Shown: positions 8,859-17,194, counted from the stretch's first letter. The stretch is 26,929 nucleotides of DNA from an uncultured Bacillota bacterium (GCA_937907585.1 CALCVH010000136.1:1-26929), one strand, 5' to 3'. Notes: generated by a model not told the origin, from the sequence alone. Numbers and translations are program-made.

Positions 8859-10913
8859 ATGAAAAAATATTTGATAATTTTACTTAATTTAATAATCGTT
8901 TTAACTGCGGTAGCCTGTAAAAACAATAAAACAACAACCGAGACTAACACACAATCTACAAGCGCTGATATCAACATGACAGATGATGATAAAAAAGGCG
9001 ATGATGTAATGAACGGTATCGATTATGAGTCAAATGTTGGGTATCTAGTTAACGATTCAAAAACATATTATAGTATCGTAATACCTGAAAACGCTAAGCC
9101 TGGTGAGAAAACTGCGGCTAATGAACTTCAATCATATATTGAAAAATCAACCGATGTAAAAATTGGAATTATAACTGATGCGCAGTTTACGGGTAATGAA
9201 AGAGAAAAATATATTTCAATTGGCGATACTAAACTATTTAGAAATTCTAAACTTGATACAACGAATCTAAATTTAGATGGATTCATTATGAAAACGATAG
9301 GCGAAACTTTATTTATTAAAGGCCAAAGAGAAAGAGGAACTTTATATGGTGTATATGATTTCCTCGAAAAGATTCTAGGTATAAAGTTTTTAACTATTAG
9401 TTATGAATATATCCCATATTTAGATGAAGTAGTTCTTCCAAAGATGGATGTGACTGAGATCCCAACATTTAGAATGCGTGGAGATTACTACGAAGCTGTA
9501 AAACAAGACCTGTATTACGGCGCAAAAATGCGTTATACAACTCCATCACAATCTAAAAACGCTGAAGCTATCGGCGGTGGGTTTAAACAAGATTGGTTCA
9601 GTGATTTCCATTCTTTCCATATATTAGTTCCATTCAATGAATATTATCCTAAACATCCTGAATGGTACACAAATAGCCAAGCACCAATCGCTCAGCCTTG
9701 CCTATCTAATGGATTAACTGATGATGGAAAATTAGATACAACAATGGATGAATCTTATCTTAAGACAATGATTGAACTAATTAAAGGATATATACTTGAA
9801 AATCCTGATATAGTTTATTATCACGTTGGACAAGAAGATAATACTTACGTATGTACATGTGAAAATTGTTTAAGACAGGTTAAGAAGTTTGGAACTAGAT
9901 CAGGACAAATGATAGCTTTTGTAAATGCTGTAGCGGAGAATGTTCAAAACTGGATTAAAGAAAATAATATTAATTTAGGACATGAAATCTATTTTTCAAC
10001 TTTCGCATATTCATATAGTGTAAACGCACCAACATATAAAAATGATAATGGTGATTTTGTACCATATGATCCTGCAGTTGTCCCAAGAGATGATGTATAT
10101 GTAATGTTCGCTCCAATTGGTGCATGTTATAGTCACGGTCTAGATGATAGTGAATGCACAATGAACGCGAATGATACATATATCCAATTCTCTGCATGGG
10201 CTTCTATCTGTAAAAGATTTTATATATTTGACTACAATGTCAACTTTAATGATTTTCCAACCTGGCATCCTTCTATGGGAGTTATGAAAGATAACCTTCT
10301 CTATTATGAAAATATAGGCGTATCAGGTGTTATAACTGAAGGTGCCGCAAGCGAATGTTATAACTACTATCAACAGGATTTGATGAGCTGGATATATTCT
10401 AAGTTACTCTGGAATCCACATAGAGATGTGAATAAGTTAATTAGCGAATTTAATAGATATTATTTTAATTCAGAAGAAATTGGAAAAATACTTGATGAAT
10501 ATGTAATGTATATGAATTCATATTTTGAAATAGTATCTAGAACTCAAGGAACTAATCTCCTTCACGCAACAACATTCTCTAATTCATCTAGATGGCTAGT
10601 TTCGGCAGAAACATTGAATAAAGAGTTTTTAGAAAAGGCTAGTTCATACATTACTAAAATAGAAGAGATCATATCAAATGATAAATCTTTAACTGAAAAA
10701 GAAATTAAGGATTATAACCACAATTTAATATCATTAAAAATTCAAATTGAATATATGATGTATAAAAATTATGATTCAGTATTCTATACAACAGAAGAAG
10801 AAAAGATATTGTTTTTAACTAAATTATTCGATCATGCGGAATTCTTAAATTTCCAATCATTTAGTGAATTAGGCAAGAGGCTCGCAGATATTAGAGCGGA
10901 AGAAGGTGTATAA
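8859..10913 (+). CDS. DUF4838-type lipoprotein, probable extracellular glycosidase
   Basis: Lipoprotein of 684 residues. The signal MKKYLIILLNLIIVLTAVAC places the lipid Cys at residue 20, followed by a Thr/Asn-rich linker. Residues about 70-190 resemble the N-terminal domain of GH67/GH20-type enzymes (EKTAANELQSYIEKS; RGTLYGVYDFLEKILGIKF). The central part carries the DUF4838 signature HVGQEDNTYVCTCENC (His322 to Cys337), including C-x-C-x-x-C and a GQED core that recalls the GGDE acid pair of GH20. A catalytic role on a glycan, for example a hexosaminidase- or uronidase-like activity, is inferred and not proven for this family. It starts one base after the upstream stop; the stretch before it in frame belongs to the upstream gene. 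It is probably the outer-surface enzyme of this operon. Confidence 0.85.
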   Translation: MKKYLIILLNLIIVLTAVACKNNKTTTETNTQSTSADINMTDDDKKGDDVMNGIDYESNVGYLVNDSKTYYSIVIPENAKPGEKTAANELQSYIEKSTDVKIGIITDAQFTGNEREKYISIGDTKLFRNSKLDTTNLNLDGFIMKTIGETLFIKGQRERGTLYGVYDFLEKILGIKFLTISYEYIPYLDEVVLPKMDVTEIPTFRMRGDYYEAVKQDLYYGAKMRYTTPSQSKNAEAIGGGFKQDWFSDFHSFHILVPFNEYYPKHPEWYTNSQAPIAQPCLSNGLTDDGKLDTTMDESYLKTMIELIKGYILENPDIVYYHVGQEDNTYVCTCENCLRQVKKFGTRSGQMIAFVNAVAENVQNWIKENNINLGHEIYFSTFAYSYSVNAPTYKNDNGDFVPYDPAVVPRDDVYVMFAPIGACYSHGLDDSECTMNANDTYIQFSAWASICKRFYIFDYNVNFNDFPTWHPSMGVMKDNLLYYENIGVSGVITEGAASECYNYYQQDLMSWIYSKLLWNPHRDVNKLISEFNRYYFNSEEIGKILDEYVMYMNSYFEIVSRTQGTNLLHATTFSNSSRWLVSAETLNKEFLEKASSYITKIEEIISNDKSLTEKEIKDYNHNLISLKIQIEYMMYKNYDSVFYTTEEEKILFLTKLFDHAEFLNFQSFSELGKRLADIRAEEGV

Positions 10914-10914
10914 A

Positions 10915-13467
10915 ATGAAAAAAATAGTATTATCATTTTTATTAGCATTATTGTTCATTTTATCTCTTAATAGCTTAATAAAAGTAAATGGTGAGGATTT
11001 ATATCTACACGAAATTGAAAACTATAATGATTTTGGAAATACTATAAATCAAGCTCAAGAATTTGAATATAACCTCATTGGTGATAACTCATTTAAATAT
11101 GCGGTTCCAGTAAATACGATGTACTCTTTTGGCTTTAAATATAAAAAGAGTACCGGAGAATTAAGAGAATGGTTTGGTTTCATGACTGATGATTTTAGGT
11201 GGCTATATAACTATTCTATCTGTATTCATAACCCTGAAGGAAGTAACGCATATGTCACAATCGGATGGGGAAGTGATTTCATGAACACTTGGCCAAAACT
11301 AGAACTTCCAGAACACTTCACAATAGGTGAAGCTTACAGTATGAACTTTGGCGTATTAGAGGCTTATAGTGATTCTAATAAAACTAAGAAGGTTGCGGAA
11401 AGATTTATTGTTGAAGTATATAAAGGCAGTGGAGAATCTAAAACTTTACTTGGTAAAACTGAATACGATAACTATAATTTTGATGATACCATTGTCAACG
11501 CTACAAGAGGTGATTCATTCTATTTTCACTTAAATGAAGGTTTCTATATGATGAGAGGAAACTATTATAAAGAAATAAGTGAACATAATGAACCAACATA
11601 CGGTCATGAACTAAAAACTAAAGACTTATATGAAGTACTTGGAGTAGATGCGAATTATAGACATTCATCAGGAACAGATTATTATATATCAGGCAGTGGA
11701 ACAATCAATAACTTAATGTCTTTTGGATTAATATATACATCTCCAACTCAATCTAGAAACTTTGTTTCATTCAATATTCCATATGGAACTAGTTGGAATA
11801 CAAACTATTCATTTACATTTAGACAAAATGGTGTTGTCACACTTGGCTATGGTTCTGATTATCAAAATTTTGGTTTATTTGTATTTGAACCTTTTGAATT
11901 AGGAAGAAAATACGTATTTGAGTATGGTTCTCAAGAAAGATATTTAGATGAAGAACTTACTAATAAATGCGCTGAAAGAATAATCATAAATGTATATAAA
12001 AATGAAGATGATGGAACATTTTCATCACTTGGTACAGCATTCTATGACCTATGGGATAATGAATATTATGAATATTTCCCTCTTGAAAGAAGAGGAAATA
12101 ATACATTTATCTACCACTATTCAGGAACCACAATAACATGCGGTTTCTATGAAAGAGATTATAAAGCCGTTATGGTTAATAGCGATGGATATGACATAAT
12201 CGACTTATCATATGGAAAAAAGTATGATTTATCTCAATATAAAGAAAATAAGGAACACTACACTTTCTCATATTTCTATACAGTTAATAGCGAAGGAAAA
12301 AGAATTAGAATTGAAGAAAGTGGAATATGGTATACAGATTTAAGTGAATATATCGATAACGTATATACTGGAAATATCTATAAAGAATATTCTCCAGATG
12401 AATATACAATCACTTATAATATTCCAAATGTTAGGTCTAATAAGAACCAAAAGATTTATGTTGCGGATGAAGATGTTGAATTAATAGAACCAGAATTAAA
12501 AGATGGATACATGTTTAATGGATTCCACTATAAATCCGATTTATCTGATGAAGTAATTGATACTATTATAAATAAATATGAGAATCTAACCATCTACGCA
12601 GATGTAAGAGAATCATATAAAATCGATTATAAGTTAAATGATAAGATTATATATTCAGAAACAGTTGGAAAAGACATTCCTACAACATTAAAAACTAAAT
12701 TTGGAGATATCGTTGTAGATGAATTGTTGCTTGATGGTAATAAAATAAGTGGAGAATACACTTTTACAAAAGATAGTGTAGTTGAGGTAAAAGGAAGCCT
12801 TCCAACATATAATATTACCTATCATCTAAATGACGGTATTAACTCTACAAATAATCAAAATACATATACTTTAAGTGCGGACTGTCCAATAGAAAACGCT
12901 CATAAAGATAATGAACTATTTGGTGGATGGTATTTAGATAGTAAATATCAAAATGAAGTTCATAACTTTAAAGATTTAGAAGGAGATGTTGATCTATACG
13001 CTAGATTCTATAATTTAGATTCTTACAAAGATATAGAAATAGTATTAAGCGATGAAGAATATCATTTCCCACAGCTTCATCTTCCAAAAGATTCTTTAGT
13101 AAAAGTTAGATTATATGATAGTAATAAATCATCTGAAATAGAATTATCAAATAGAATAAGTTACACATTTAATGAAGTAAATGAATATATCTTATCTTAT
13201 GAAATTGAAACAATATATGGAGAAACATATTCAAAAGATATAACTCTTAAAGTTATTGAAAAGAATAACAAACCAAAAGATGATGATAATACTGAACCAA
13301 GCACAGAGACCCCAGCTGATGACAATCCTTCTACTACAAATACTGATAATTCATCTAGTAAGAAGAAGGGATGTAAAGGCAATATTATGCCTATTTATTT
13401 AATTACCTTATTCATATTAATTGTATTAGTAGTTTTCTATAGGAAAAGAAAATGCTTATATAACTAA
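10915..13467 (+). CDS. Membrane-anchored surface protein with duplicated N-terminal domain and InlB-like repeats
   Basis: Surface protein of 850 residues. A signal peptide ends near residue 26. Two homologous domains follow at about 34-190 and 230-385: compare VTIGWGSDFMN with VTLGYGSDYQN, and AERFIVEVYK with AERIIINVYK. Then come InlB B-repeat (Listeria-Bacteroides repeat) modules at about 496-566 and 631-700, the second with the diagnostic FGGWYLDSKY and VDLYARF. After an acidic Ser/Thr/Pro-rich linker (about 780-815), a single transmembrane helix from residue 824 ends in the basic tail YRKRKCLYN. No LPXTG is present, so anchoring is by the membrane helix. It is the last gene of the operon, one base after the DUF4838 gene. 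The duplicated domain could be carbohydrate binding; I do not recognise it. Confidence 0.82.
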   Translation: MKKIVLSFLLALLFILSLNSLIKVNGEDLYLHEIENYNDFGNTINQAQEFEYNLIGDNSFKYAVPVNTMYSFGFKYKKSTGELREWFGFMTDDFRWLYNYSICIHNPEGSNAYVTIGWGSDFMNTWPKLELPEHFTIGEAYSMNFGVLEAYSDSNKTKKVAERFIVEVYKGSGESKTLLGKTEYDNYNFDDTIVNATRGDSFYFHLNEGFYMMRGNYYKEISEHNEPTYGHELKTKDLYEVLGVDANYRHSSGTDYYISGSGTINNLMSFGLIYTSPTQSRNFVSFNIPYGTSWNTNYSFTFRQNGVVTLGYGSDYQNFGLFVFEPFELGRKYVFEYGSQERYLDEELTNKCAERIIINVYKNEDDGTFSSLGTAFYDLWDNEYYEYFPLERRGNNTFIYHYSGTTITCGFYERDYKAVMVNSDGYDIIDLSYGKKYDLSQYKENKEHYTFSYFYTVNSEGKRIRIEESGIWYTDLSEYIDNVYTGNIYKEYSPDEYTITYNIPNVRSNKNQKIYVADEDVELIEPELKDGYMFNGFHYKSDLSDEVIDTIINKYENLTIYADVRESYKIDYKLNDKIIYSETVGKDIPTTLKTKFGDIVVDELLLDGNKISGEYTFTKDSVVEVKGSLPTYNITYHLNDGINSTNNQNTYTLSADCPIENAHKDNELFGGWYLDSKYQNEVHNFKDLEGDVDLYARFYNLDSYKDIEIVLSDEEYHFPQLHLPKDSLVKVRLYDSNKSSEIELSNRISYTFNEVNEYILSYEIETIYGETYSKDITLKVIEKNNKPKDDDNTEPSTETPADDNPSTTNTDNSSSKKKGCKGNIMPIYLITLFILIVLVVFYRKRKCLYN

Positions 13468-13473
13468 TAACGA

Positions 13474-13503
13474 AAATAGAAGCGCAATCTAGCGCTTCTA
13501 TTT
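13474..13503. terminator. Bidirectional hairpin terminator between convergent genes
   Basis: Perfect 12-base-pair stem (AAATAGAAGCGC pairing with GCGCTTCTATTT) with a 6-base loop. It sits 6 bases after the operon's last stop. The stop codon of the convergent tetR-type gene lies inside the right arm, so the same hairpin can end transcription from both sides. The T-run is short. Confidence 0.8.
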
Positions 13504-14133
13504 GTCTTTTATAGTCTTATTTGAATCAGAATTATTAATGTTGGAGTAATCGATTTTTGTAATCGACATAATCACCTTGGCTAAAAAACGACACAGCAAT
13601 TTATTTTTTTCTTTTATTTTTTTCTTGTTTTTACTAATCTTTAATTGTTCAGCGTAATATAAGCACGAACCATATAGACCTTCAAATAATATGATAGAAA
13701 CATAATCAATAGGAATATCATAAACGCTATTATCAATTAAATTAGATAAGTATTTACTGTAATTATCAAATAGTGCATTCTTAAATATTTCTAAATAGAA
13801 GGTATCTCCTTTATAAGAGAGATTTCGAATTTGATTATAATGTTTCGCTACAAGCTCATAAGTTGCGAGTGTTGAAAGGTATTCAATCTCTTCTAAATTT
13901 GTTTCTTTCCTTATTATTTTTTCATATTCTTCGTTATATTCACTATTAATTAAATTTATAGAAGCTGTAGCAAGTAAACTTTCTTTATCTTTAAAATAAT
14001 GATAAAAGGTCATCTTAGTCTTATTCGCTAAAGCACATATCTCATTAATAGTGATATCATGATAGTTTTTATTCTCTAACAATATAAATAATGATTTTTC
14101 AAATTCTTTTTTGGTTTTATTAATATTATTCAT
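13498..14133 (-). CDS. TetR family transcriptional regulator
   Basis: DNA-binding regulator of 211 residues, the usual TetR length. The N-terminal helix-turn-helix is clear at about residues 25-55: ITINEICALANKTKMTFYHY followed by FKDKESLL. The C-terminal ligand-binding half is poorly conserved and gives no ligand hint. The gene is divergent from the large surface protein at 14314 and convergent with the sugar operon. No Shine-Dalgarno site precedes ATG 14133. The promoter I see would place the transcript start at about the ATG itself, so the message may be leaderless. A 9-bp-arm inverted repeat overlaps its -35 box and suggests self-repression; a second small palindrome covers the -10 of the divergent gene. 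Likely targets are itself and that gene. Confidence 0.92.
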   Translation of the reverse strand: MNNINKTKKEFEKSLFILLENKNYHDITINEICALANKTKMTFYHYFKDKESLLATASINLINSEYNEEYEKIIRKETNLEEIEYLSTLATYELVAKHYNQIRNLSYKGDTFYLEIFKNALFDNYSKYLSNLIDNSVYDIPIDYVSIILFEGLYGSCLYYAEQLKISKNKKKIKEKNKLLCRFLAKVIMSITKIDYSNINNSDSNKTIKDK

Positions 14134-14139
14134 ATCTAT

Positions 14140-14168
14140 ATAGTAAACTCTTAGTTCCTAAAAGTAAA
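14140..14168 (-). promoter_or_regulatory. Probable promoter of the tetR-type gene
   Basis: On the minus strand, TTTACT (14168-14163) and TACTAT (14145-14140) are separated by 17 bases, each matching the sigma-A consensus at 4 of 6 positions. The expected start of transcription falls at about 14133, the first base of the ATG. Moderate support from sequence only. Confidence 0.45.
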
Positions 14169-14185
14169 TAAAAAACTTTACTTTT
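14160..14185. promoter_or_regulatory. Inverted repeat, candidate TetR-type operator
   Basis: AAAAGTAAA at 14160-14168 and TTTACTTTT at 14177-14185 are perfect inverted 9-bp arms with an 8-base spacer. The left arm contains the proposed -35 box of the tetR-type gene. TetR proteins commonly bind such dyads in their own divergent promoter region. AT-rich sequence makes chance dyads more likely. Confidence 0.45.
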
Positions 14186-14248
14186 CATGTATAAAAGTAT
14201 AGTTTTTAGATATTTTTATTGAATATAAAAATATATTGTTTTATATTG

Positions 14249-14278
14249 TTGCTTGTAATGCAAAATATGCCTAGCATA
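14249..14278 (+). promoter_or_regulatory. Candidate promoter of the surface protein gene, with overlapping small palindrome
   Basis: TTGCTT (14249-14254), 17 bases, then TAGCAT (14272-14277), matching consensus at 4 of 6 positions in both boxes. A 13-base palindrome, TATGC-CTA-GCATA (14266-14278), covers the -10 box and could be a repressor site for the divergent TetR protein. It lies 36 bases before the start codon. Confidence 0.4.
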
Positions 14279-14313
14279 AATAAAAAGAAGGTAATAAAAA
14301 AGGAGAATTAAGT

Positions 14314-17049
14314 ATGAAACAAACAAAGAATTATAAAACAGTAAAGTTTCTTACTGTTGCATTATTGATGGTTTTTGTTTCGTTTGTCATGGCTTTTGCC
14401 ACACTAACAAAAACTAACTTGATTGTGCAAGCAGAAGGAACAACGGTTGACCTTTCTGGGCTCACAGCTGACTATGTGGCACAAGACGGTGAAACACTAA
14501 TTGGTAAATCTAATGAAAACTACCAAATTTCTATTGCTAATGGTGCGACTGTAACATTAAACGGCGCTACAATAGAATGCAACAAAGGACCTGGATTGAT
14601 GTGCAATGGCAATTCAGCTATTGTTCTTGAAGGAACAAATGTTGTTCGTAGCAAAACAAAGTATAGACCTGGTATTTTCGTTCAAAATGGCGGAAAACTC
14701 ACAATTAAGGGAAATGGGTCATTATCAGCATACGGAGAACAGGAAGCTCCTGGTATTGGTGGCGGTACTAAAGAAAATTATGAAGGTGATTGTGGAAGCA
14801 TCGTAATCGAAAGTGGAACTATTAATGCTTATGCTGGCTTAGGTTCTGTTGCTATTGGAGCAGCTCCTGCATCTTCTTGCTCTGGTATTGAAATAAAAGG
14901 TGGCTATGTTAACGCATATGGAGGAGATGAAGGTGGTGCTGGAATCGGCGCTTCAACAAGTGCCAATTGTGAATATATTACGATCTCAGGTGGCAAGATT
15001 AATGCCATAGGAACAGACTATAATGAATATGGTTATGGATGTGCTGGCATTGGAACCAGCGTTTGGAGTAGTTATTGTGGAAGTATAACAATTTCTGGTG
15101 GCAATATCACAGCTAAAGGCGGATCAGATGCACCTGCAATTGGCGTAGGTACTGGATATAAATTAATTTGGGGCGAAGAAGAAGATGATTATGAAATGTA
15201 TGACTGCAGTTGCAATAGTATCGTAATCACTGAAGGCGTTGGCAAATTGGCCTTAACTAAAGGCAACAATTCCCCTCATACAGTAGGTGTAGGCAGCAAG
15301 TATGCTGAATGCAACAATGTGAGTGTTTTAGGTGTGAACGGTCCTCTTACTACTAGTCCTTATAATTATCTTGCTGAAGGACCAAATGGTGTTATCGCAT
15401 TAATTTATGATATTCCAAATCCTGTTGTTATTAACGATAATTGTAAAAAAGCTATTGCTACTGCAAGAGAAGCTTATAACAATTTAAAAGATGAAGAAAA
15501 AGAATTAGTATCTAACTATGATACATTAACAGCTGCTGAAGAAGTTTTTGCTGTAGAAAACTTTAATAAAAAGATTGTTGCACTTCCTGCTGCTGAAGAT
15601 TTAACAGTAGAAAATGTAGATGCAATTGAAGCAGTAATAGAAGCTTATAATGATTTAAGTGACGCACAAAAGCTTGAAATAAGCACTGAAAATCAAAATA
15701 AATATAATGAAGTTCTAGCAAAATATCCTGAACTTAAGGAAGCTAATGATACTTTAAAAGCAAACGCTGTTAAAGATCAAATATCAGCACTTCCTGCTAA
15801 AGCTGATATGACGTTAGATGATAAGAATAAAATTGATGCAGCAAGAGAAGCATATGATAAATTAACTGATGATCAAAAGGCAAAAGTTGATAATTATGAA
15901 CTATTAGTAGAAGCTGAGAATAATTATCGTTTAAAACAAGTAGAATCTGTTATTAATGATATTGGGGAAGTTGAGTATCCTGGATCTAAAGCTAAAATAG
16001 AAGCTGCAGAACAAGCGTACGAATCATTAAAGGAATATGGTTTACAAGATTCTATCAGTAATGTTTATGTATTGGTATATGCAAAACAAGATTATAGCAT
16101 TCTTGAAACAACTGCTTTTATTAATCAAATCGGAACTGTAGAATATAGTGATGAATGCAAAGATAAGATAGATGCTGCTAGAACTGCATACGATGCTTTA
16201 GGAGAAAAACTCCAGGGACAAATTGAAAACTATTCATTACTTGAAGCTGCAGAAAGCAAATATGCTGAACTTAAAGAAGATAACGATAAAGCAGATGCAG
16301 TTAAAGAATTAATTAATAATATCGGAACTATAGAATACACTACTGAATGCAAAAACAATATTGATGAAGCTGTAGCAGCCTATGATGCTTTATCAGATGC
16401 TCAAAAAGCATTAGTTAATAATTATGAAAATCTAACTGCTGCAGAAAGCAAATATGCTGAACTTAAAGAAGATAATGATAAAGCAGACGCAGTTAAAGAA
16501 TTAATTAATAATATCGGAACTGTAGAATACACTACTGAAAGCAAAGATAATATTGATGCAGCTAGAGCTGCTTACAATGCTTTATCAGATACTCAAAAAG
16601 TGTTAGTTAAAAATTTAGACACTCTAACTTCTGCAGAAACTACTTATGCTGAATTAAAAGAAAATAATGAAAAAGCTGACGCAGTTAAAGAATTAATTAA
16701 TAATATCGGAACTGTTGAATATAACTCAGATAACAAAGCTAAGATAGATGCTGCAAAAGCCGCTTATGATGCATTAACTCCTGAACAAAAAGCACTTGTA
16801 AGTAACTATAATGTTTTAACTGAAGCAGAACAAACATATAGCGCAAAAGAAGCAGAAGCTAATAAACGTAAAGGTCCATCTGCAGGTGGCGTTATCGTTA
16901 TAATTCTTTCTGTATTATTAGTTTTATCATTGGGTGCTATTGTAACTATCTATATCTTAAACAAGAAAGGTATTACACATATCGCTTTCGTTGATAAATT
17001 ATTTAGAAGCGAAACAGTAGATAGTGAATCTCAATCTACAGAAGAATAA
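14314..17049 (+). CDS. Large surface protein: beta-helix-like domain plus about eight helical repeats and a membrane anchor
   Basis: Protein of 911 residues. A long signal peptide is probably cut after VQA40. Residues about 45-345 form a glycine-rich series of short strands (GGKLTIKGNGSLSAYG, ISGGKINAIG, ISGGNITAKG) alternating with GIGGG/GIGAS turns, as in right-handed beta-helix surface domains. Residues about 370-855 hold about eight alpha-helical repeats with the pattern KIDAARAAYDALSDAQKALV then NYxxLxxAExxY, ending in NNIGTVEY. A transmembrane helix at about 857-880 is followed by a short cytoplasmic tail rich in Ser and Glu. No LPXTG. The start has AGGAG 10 bases upstream. Codon use differs from the neighbours, with more GGC, GCT and GCA and a CGT arginine. 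A role in adhesion or cell-surface structure is inferred; TetR control is suggested by position. Confidence 0.88.
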   Translation: MKQTKNYKTVKFLTVALLMVFVSFVMAFATLTKTNLIVQAEGTTVDLSGLTADYVAQDGETLIGKSNENYQISIANGATVTLNGATIECNKGPGLMCNGNSAIVLEGTNVVRSKTKYRPGIFVQNGGKLTIKGNGSLSAYGEQEAPGIGGGTKENYEGDCGSIVIESGTINAYAGLGSVAIGAAPASSCSGIEIKGGYVNAYGGDEGGAGIGASTSANCEYITISGGKINAIGTDYNEYGYGCAGIGTSVWSSYCGSITISGGNITAKGGSDAPAIGVGTGYKLIWGEEEDDYEMYDCSCNSIVITEGVGKLALTKGNNSPHTVGVGSKYAECNNVSVLGVNGPLTTSPYNYLAEGPNGVIALIYDIPNPVVINDNCKKAIATAREAYNNLKDEEKELVSNYDTLTAAEEVFAVENFNKKIVALPAAEDLTVENVDAIEAVIEAYNDLSDAQKLEISTENQNKYNEVLAKYPELKEANDTLKANAVKDQISALPAKADMTLDDKNKIDAAREAYDKLTDDQKAKVDNYELLVEAENNYRLKQVESVINDIGEVEYPGSKAKIEAAEQAYESLKEYGLQDSISNVYVLVYAKQDYSILETTAFINQIGTVEYSDECKDKIDAARTAYDALGEKLQGQIENYSLLEAAESKYAELKEDNDKADAVKELINNIGTIEYTTECKNNIDEAVAAYDALSDAQKALVNNYENLTAAESKYAELKEDNDKADAVKELINNIGTVEYTTESKDNIDAARAAYNALSDTQKVLVKNLDTLTSAETTYAELKENNEKADAVKELINNIGTVEYNSDNKAKIDAAKAAYDALTPEQKALVSNYNVLTEAEQTYSAKEAEANKRKGPSAGGVIVIILSVLLVLSLGAIVTIYILNKKGITHIAFVDKLFRSETVDSESQSTEE
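16249..16735 (+). repeat. Tandem 192-bp coding repeats (64 residues)
   Basis: Within the surface protein gene the block GCAGAAAGCAAATATGCTGA recurs at 16249 and 16441, and AAAGAATTAATTAATAATAT recurs at 16303, 16495 and 16687, a spacing of exactly 192 bases. Adjacent copies differ at only a few bases over roughly 100, so these are recent duplications. The upstream repeats of the same protein are far more diverged. Confidence 0.88.
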
Positions 17050-17065
17050 TATATATTAAAATATC

Positions 17066-17109
17066 AATGATAGGGTACTGCATTTCTAGTACCTTATCAT
17101 TTTTGTTAT
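17066..17109 (+). terminator. Rho-independent terminator of the surface protein gene
   Basis: A 14-bp stem (AATGATAGGGTACT with AGTACCTTATCATT, one G-U pair) with an 8-base loop, followed by TTTGTTATT. It lies 17 bases after the stop codon. Confidence 0.88.
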
Positions 17110-17156
17110 TGTATTAAAGATGATACTTAACTAAAAAAATATTTATCTGAATAAAT

Positions 17157-17189
17157 AAAAAATTCCTAAAACGAAATTAGGAATTTTTT
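17157..17189. terminator. Bidirectional terminator, mainly for the minus-strand methyltransferase
   Basis: A 13-bp stem (AAAAAATTCCTAA with TTAGGAATTTTTT) and a 7-base loop. The A-run on the left gives a T-run on the minus strand directly after the methyltransferase stop at 17195, and the right side has a T-run for plus-strand transcription. Confidence 0.85.
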
Positions 17190-17194
17190 AATTG

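Noticed and set aside
8589..8977. Short open frames on both strands around the junction of the secreted protein and the DUF4838 gene.
   Set aside because: They lie inside or across well-supported genes in other frames and have no ribosome site or family signature.
13197..13382. Minus-strand open frame of 61 codons opposite the anchored surface protein.
   Set aside because: It is the reverse of the acidic Ser/Thr-rich linker; low-complexity shadow with no start signal.
16249..16735. Regular repeats that could be mistaken for a CRISPR array.
   Set aside because: Units are 192 bases, in frame, coding for helical protein repeats, with no short repeat/unique spacer pattern.
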